Positions 4,832 through 6,656 of a stretch of 6,656 nucleotides of DNA are shown here, one piece after another. Numbering within the stretch: the first letter of the stretch is position 1; the number at the start of each line of letters is the position of its first letter. Made by a program: the position numbers and the translations under genes. Under the pieces are notes generated by a model that was given only the letters and a program-made list of their open reading frames with translations, was not told where the DNA came from and searched no databases. Origin of the DNA: Candidatus Kerfeldbacteria bacterium (GTDB lineage Bacteria > Patescibacteriota > Patescibacteriia > PEXW01); assembly GCA_903867845.1 (NCBI GenBank), contig CAIPSZ010000173.1, positions 1 through 6,656 of the forward strand, written 5' to 3'.

Positions 4832-6656
4832 ATGGAAACGGCTACCACTGCACTCCCCGGACTCACCACAGCTCAAGCGGCCAGCCAGCTAGTAAAGTTC
4901 GGCGAGAACTCGGTCGCGGCAAAAGCGAAACTCCGGCCGATTGTTGTGTTCTTCAAGAAGTTCAACAGCCCGCTGCTCATCATCCTCATGTGCGCAGCGG
5001 TCATTTCCTTCTTCACCGGTAACCGGACCAGCGCCATCATCCTGGTGTGCATGGTATTTTTGTCGGTCATTCTCGACTTCGTTAATTCGTACCGATCGGA
5101 GAAAGCTGTAGAAGCATTGGTCTCGCGGGTCATCACCACCGCAACAGTCATCCGGGACGGTAAGCGGCAGGAAGTGAAGCTTACAACGATTGTTCCTGAT
5201 GACATTGCCATCTTGTCCGCGGGGGACGTGGTGCCGGCAGACTGCCGGGTGATTGATAGCAACGATTTCTTCGTGAACCAGTCGGTGCTCACCGGCGAAT
5301 CATTGCCCGTGGAGAAGTCGCACATCGGCGGTGATGCAACGGCGACCAATGTTGACGTAGAAGCGCGTGACGTGGTGCTCATGGGTACGAGCGTGGTCAC
5401 CGGCTACGCAACGGTGAAAGTGGTACGCACAGGCAAGAACACGGAATTTGGAAAAATTGCCGAACGCCTGACCGCTGCGGAAACTGATACTGACTTTGAG
5501 CGGGGGATTAAGAAGTTCAGTAGCTTCATTATGAAGCTCACCATTATCATGGTAGTCTTCGTGTTCGCGGCGAACACCATTAGCGGGCGTGGCTTTTTGG
5601 AGTCATTCGTGTTCGCCATCGCCATCGCCGTGGGCATGACCCCCGAATTGCTACCGGTCATCATGTCTGTCTCCTTAAGTCGTGGTGCGGTGCGCATGGC
5701 CAAGACCGGAGTCATCGTCAAACACCTGCCGGCAATCCAGAACTTCGGCCGCATGAACGTGTTCTGCACAGACAAGACCGGCACGCTCACCGAGAATCGC
5801 ATTGTCGTCATGCAGTACGTGGATGGTTTTGGCCAGGTGACTGAGGATGTCCTGCGGTACGCGTACTACAACAGCGCGTTCCACACCGGCGTGCCCAACC
5901 CCCTAGACCAAGCGGTGCGCGATTACAAGAAGTGGGACGTTGGGAAGCTGACGAAGATTGATGAAGTACCGTTTGATTTCGAGCGCCGACGAGAATCCAT
6001 TGTCGTTGACGAAGCGGCGAAACGTTTGCTCATTACCAAGGGCGCGCCCGAGGCGGTATTTCCCATTTGCACGACGTACCTGCACGGTGGCGTGTCGCAC
6101 GACTTCGATGATGCATTTCGCCAGCAAGCGACCGCGGAATTCTCACGGTTGAGCCAGGAAGGGTACAAGGCGCTCGCCGTGTGCTACCGCGAAGTGTCGA
6201 AGCGGCCGGGGACATATGAAAAGGTTGAAGAGCAGGGAATGATCTTCCTGGGCTACGTTGCGTTCATGGATCCCGCAAAGGAAACCGTGAAAGAAGCGCT
6301 AGACGATCTGGAACGCCTTGGTGTGGAAGTGAAGATTCTCACCGGCGATAACGAGCTCCTCACGCAGAAGGTGTGTCGGGATATCCAGCTCCCGGTGCGC
6401 GGCACGCTCACGGGCGAGCAAATTCGCGCCATGTCATCATTGGAATTCCGCAAGTGCGTGAGCGCAACGACGATTTTCGCGCGCATCACCCCAGAGCAGA
6501 AGGAGCGGATCATTCGCACACTGCAAGAAGTCGGCAACGTGGTCGGCTACCTCGGCGACGGTATTAATGACGCGCCGGCACTGAAAGCAGCGGACGTAGG
6601 CATTTCGGTGAACAACGCCGTGGACGTCGCCAAGGAGACTGCCGACATCATCATGC
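4832..6656 (+). CDS. mgtA: P-type ATPase of the Mg2+-transporting type (P3B, MgtA/MgtB-like), truncated by window end
   Basis: The frame is open from ATG 4832 to the window edge (608 codons). In order it shows an N-terminal segment (GLTTAQAASQLVKFGENSV), the first membrane pair (about residues 43-86), the actuator motif TGES (154-157), the membrane-4 motif VGMTPELLP (267-275), the phosphorylation site CTDKTGTLT with D314, nucleotide-binding KGAPE (403-407), LTGDN (503-507) and the hinge GDGINDAP (575-582). VGMTPELLP, AIQNFGRMN before the phospho-Asp and NSAFHTGVPNPLDQAV are the P3B hallmarks, so Mg2+ uptake or movement across the cytoplasmic membrane driven by ATP is the likely job. Enteric MgtA has about 900 residues; here the N-terminal extension is much shorter, and the C-terminal membrane helices lie beyond the window. 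There is no room for an Mg2+-sensing leader. The symbol is by family resemblance; another P-type cation pump is less likely. Confidence 0.88.
   Translation, partial: METATTALPGLTTAQAASQLVKFGENSVAAKAKLRPIVVFFKKFNSPLLIILMCAAVISFFTGNRTSAIILVCMVFLSVILDFVNSYRSEKAVEALVSRVITTATVIRDGKRQEVKLTTIVPDDIAILSAGDVVPADCRVIDSNDFFVNQSVLTGESLPVEKSHIGGDATATNVDVEARDVVLMGTSVVTGYATVKVVRTGKNTEFGKIAERLTAAETDTDFERGIKKFSSFIMKLTIIMVVFVFAANTISGRGFLESFVFAIAIAVGMTPELLPVIMSVSLSRGAVRMAKTGVIVKHLPAIQNFGRMNVFCTDKTGTLTENRIVVMQYVDGFGQVTEDVLRYAYYNSAFHTGVPNPLDQAVRDYKKWDVGKLTKIDEVPFDFERRRESIVVDEAAKRLLITKGAPEAVFPICTTYLHGGVSHDFDDAFRQQATAEFSRLSQEGYKALAVCYREVSKRPGTYEKVEEQGMIFLGYVAFMDPAKETVKEALDDLERLGVEVKILTGDNELLTQKVCRDIQLPVRGTLTGEQIRAMSSLEFRKCVSATTIFARITPEQKERIIRTLQEVGNVVGYLGDGINDAPALKAADVGISVNNAVDVAKETADIIM

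Noticed and set aside
4873..5811. Two long minus-strand frames opposite the ATPase gene
   Set aside because: The plus strand carries all the P-type ATPase motifs here; the antisense frames follow from its codon bias.

Overview
The window looks like a piece of a small, compact bacterial genome, most likely a member of the Candidate Phyla Radiation (Patescibacteria). This is an inference from four things: an exported M23 peptidase fused to FG-GAP-type repeats of the 'GPGGGPxVRVF' kind that are common in that group, several small membrane proteins without clear names, very short or absent 5' leaders, and promoters that overlap the preceding terminators. The genetic code appears standard: TGA ends the peptidase gene and no in-frame TGA occurs in the other genes. 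No rRNA gene, CRISPR array, transposase or integrase is visible.

Layout. Positions 2-178 (+) hold the C-terminal end of a probable alpha/beta hydrolase. A short gap with a hairpin follows. At 283-729 (+) is a VOC/PhnB-like protein, then a four-helix membrane protein of unknown function (759-1190, +), closed by a strong intrinsic terminator at 1205-1235. The next promoter starts only a few bases after that terminator and drives two overlapping genes (1260-1871 and 1864-2487, +). They are tandem paralogues of a six-helix membrane family that resembles DUF2238/YjdF, and the second copy has lost most of the polar signature residues of the first. A clear sigma70-type promoter (2532-2560), with a palindrome over its -35 box, then drives a GTG-started secreted M23 peptidase with a six-repeat probable beta-propeller (2580-4112, +).

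From 4113 to 4508 there is no credible protein gene. This stretch carries a GC-rich hairpin, a tRNA-Asn(GTT) with encoded CCA (4261-4336), and directly behind it about 160 bases of dense inverted repeats of unknown role. A small membrane-anchored Asn-rich protein lies on the minus strand (4742-4509). It is divergent from a P-type ATPase of the Mg2+ (P3B, MgtA/MgtB) type that begins at 4832 and runs off the right edge with 608 codons present. The 89-base divergent region holds a good promoter for the minus gene, a perfect 10-bp palindrome, and a -10 box six bases before the ATPase ATG.

The genes do not form one pathway. The common theme is the cell envelope: a secreted peptidase, four membrane proteins (one a cation pump) and one tail-anchored small protein. 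The points that most deserve a second look are the structured block after the tRNA, the diverged tandem paralogue, and the repeated leaderless or terminator-overlapping promoter layout.
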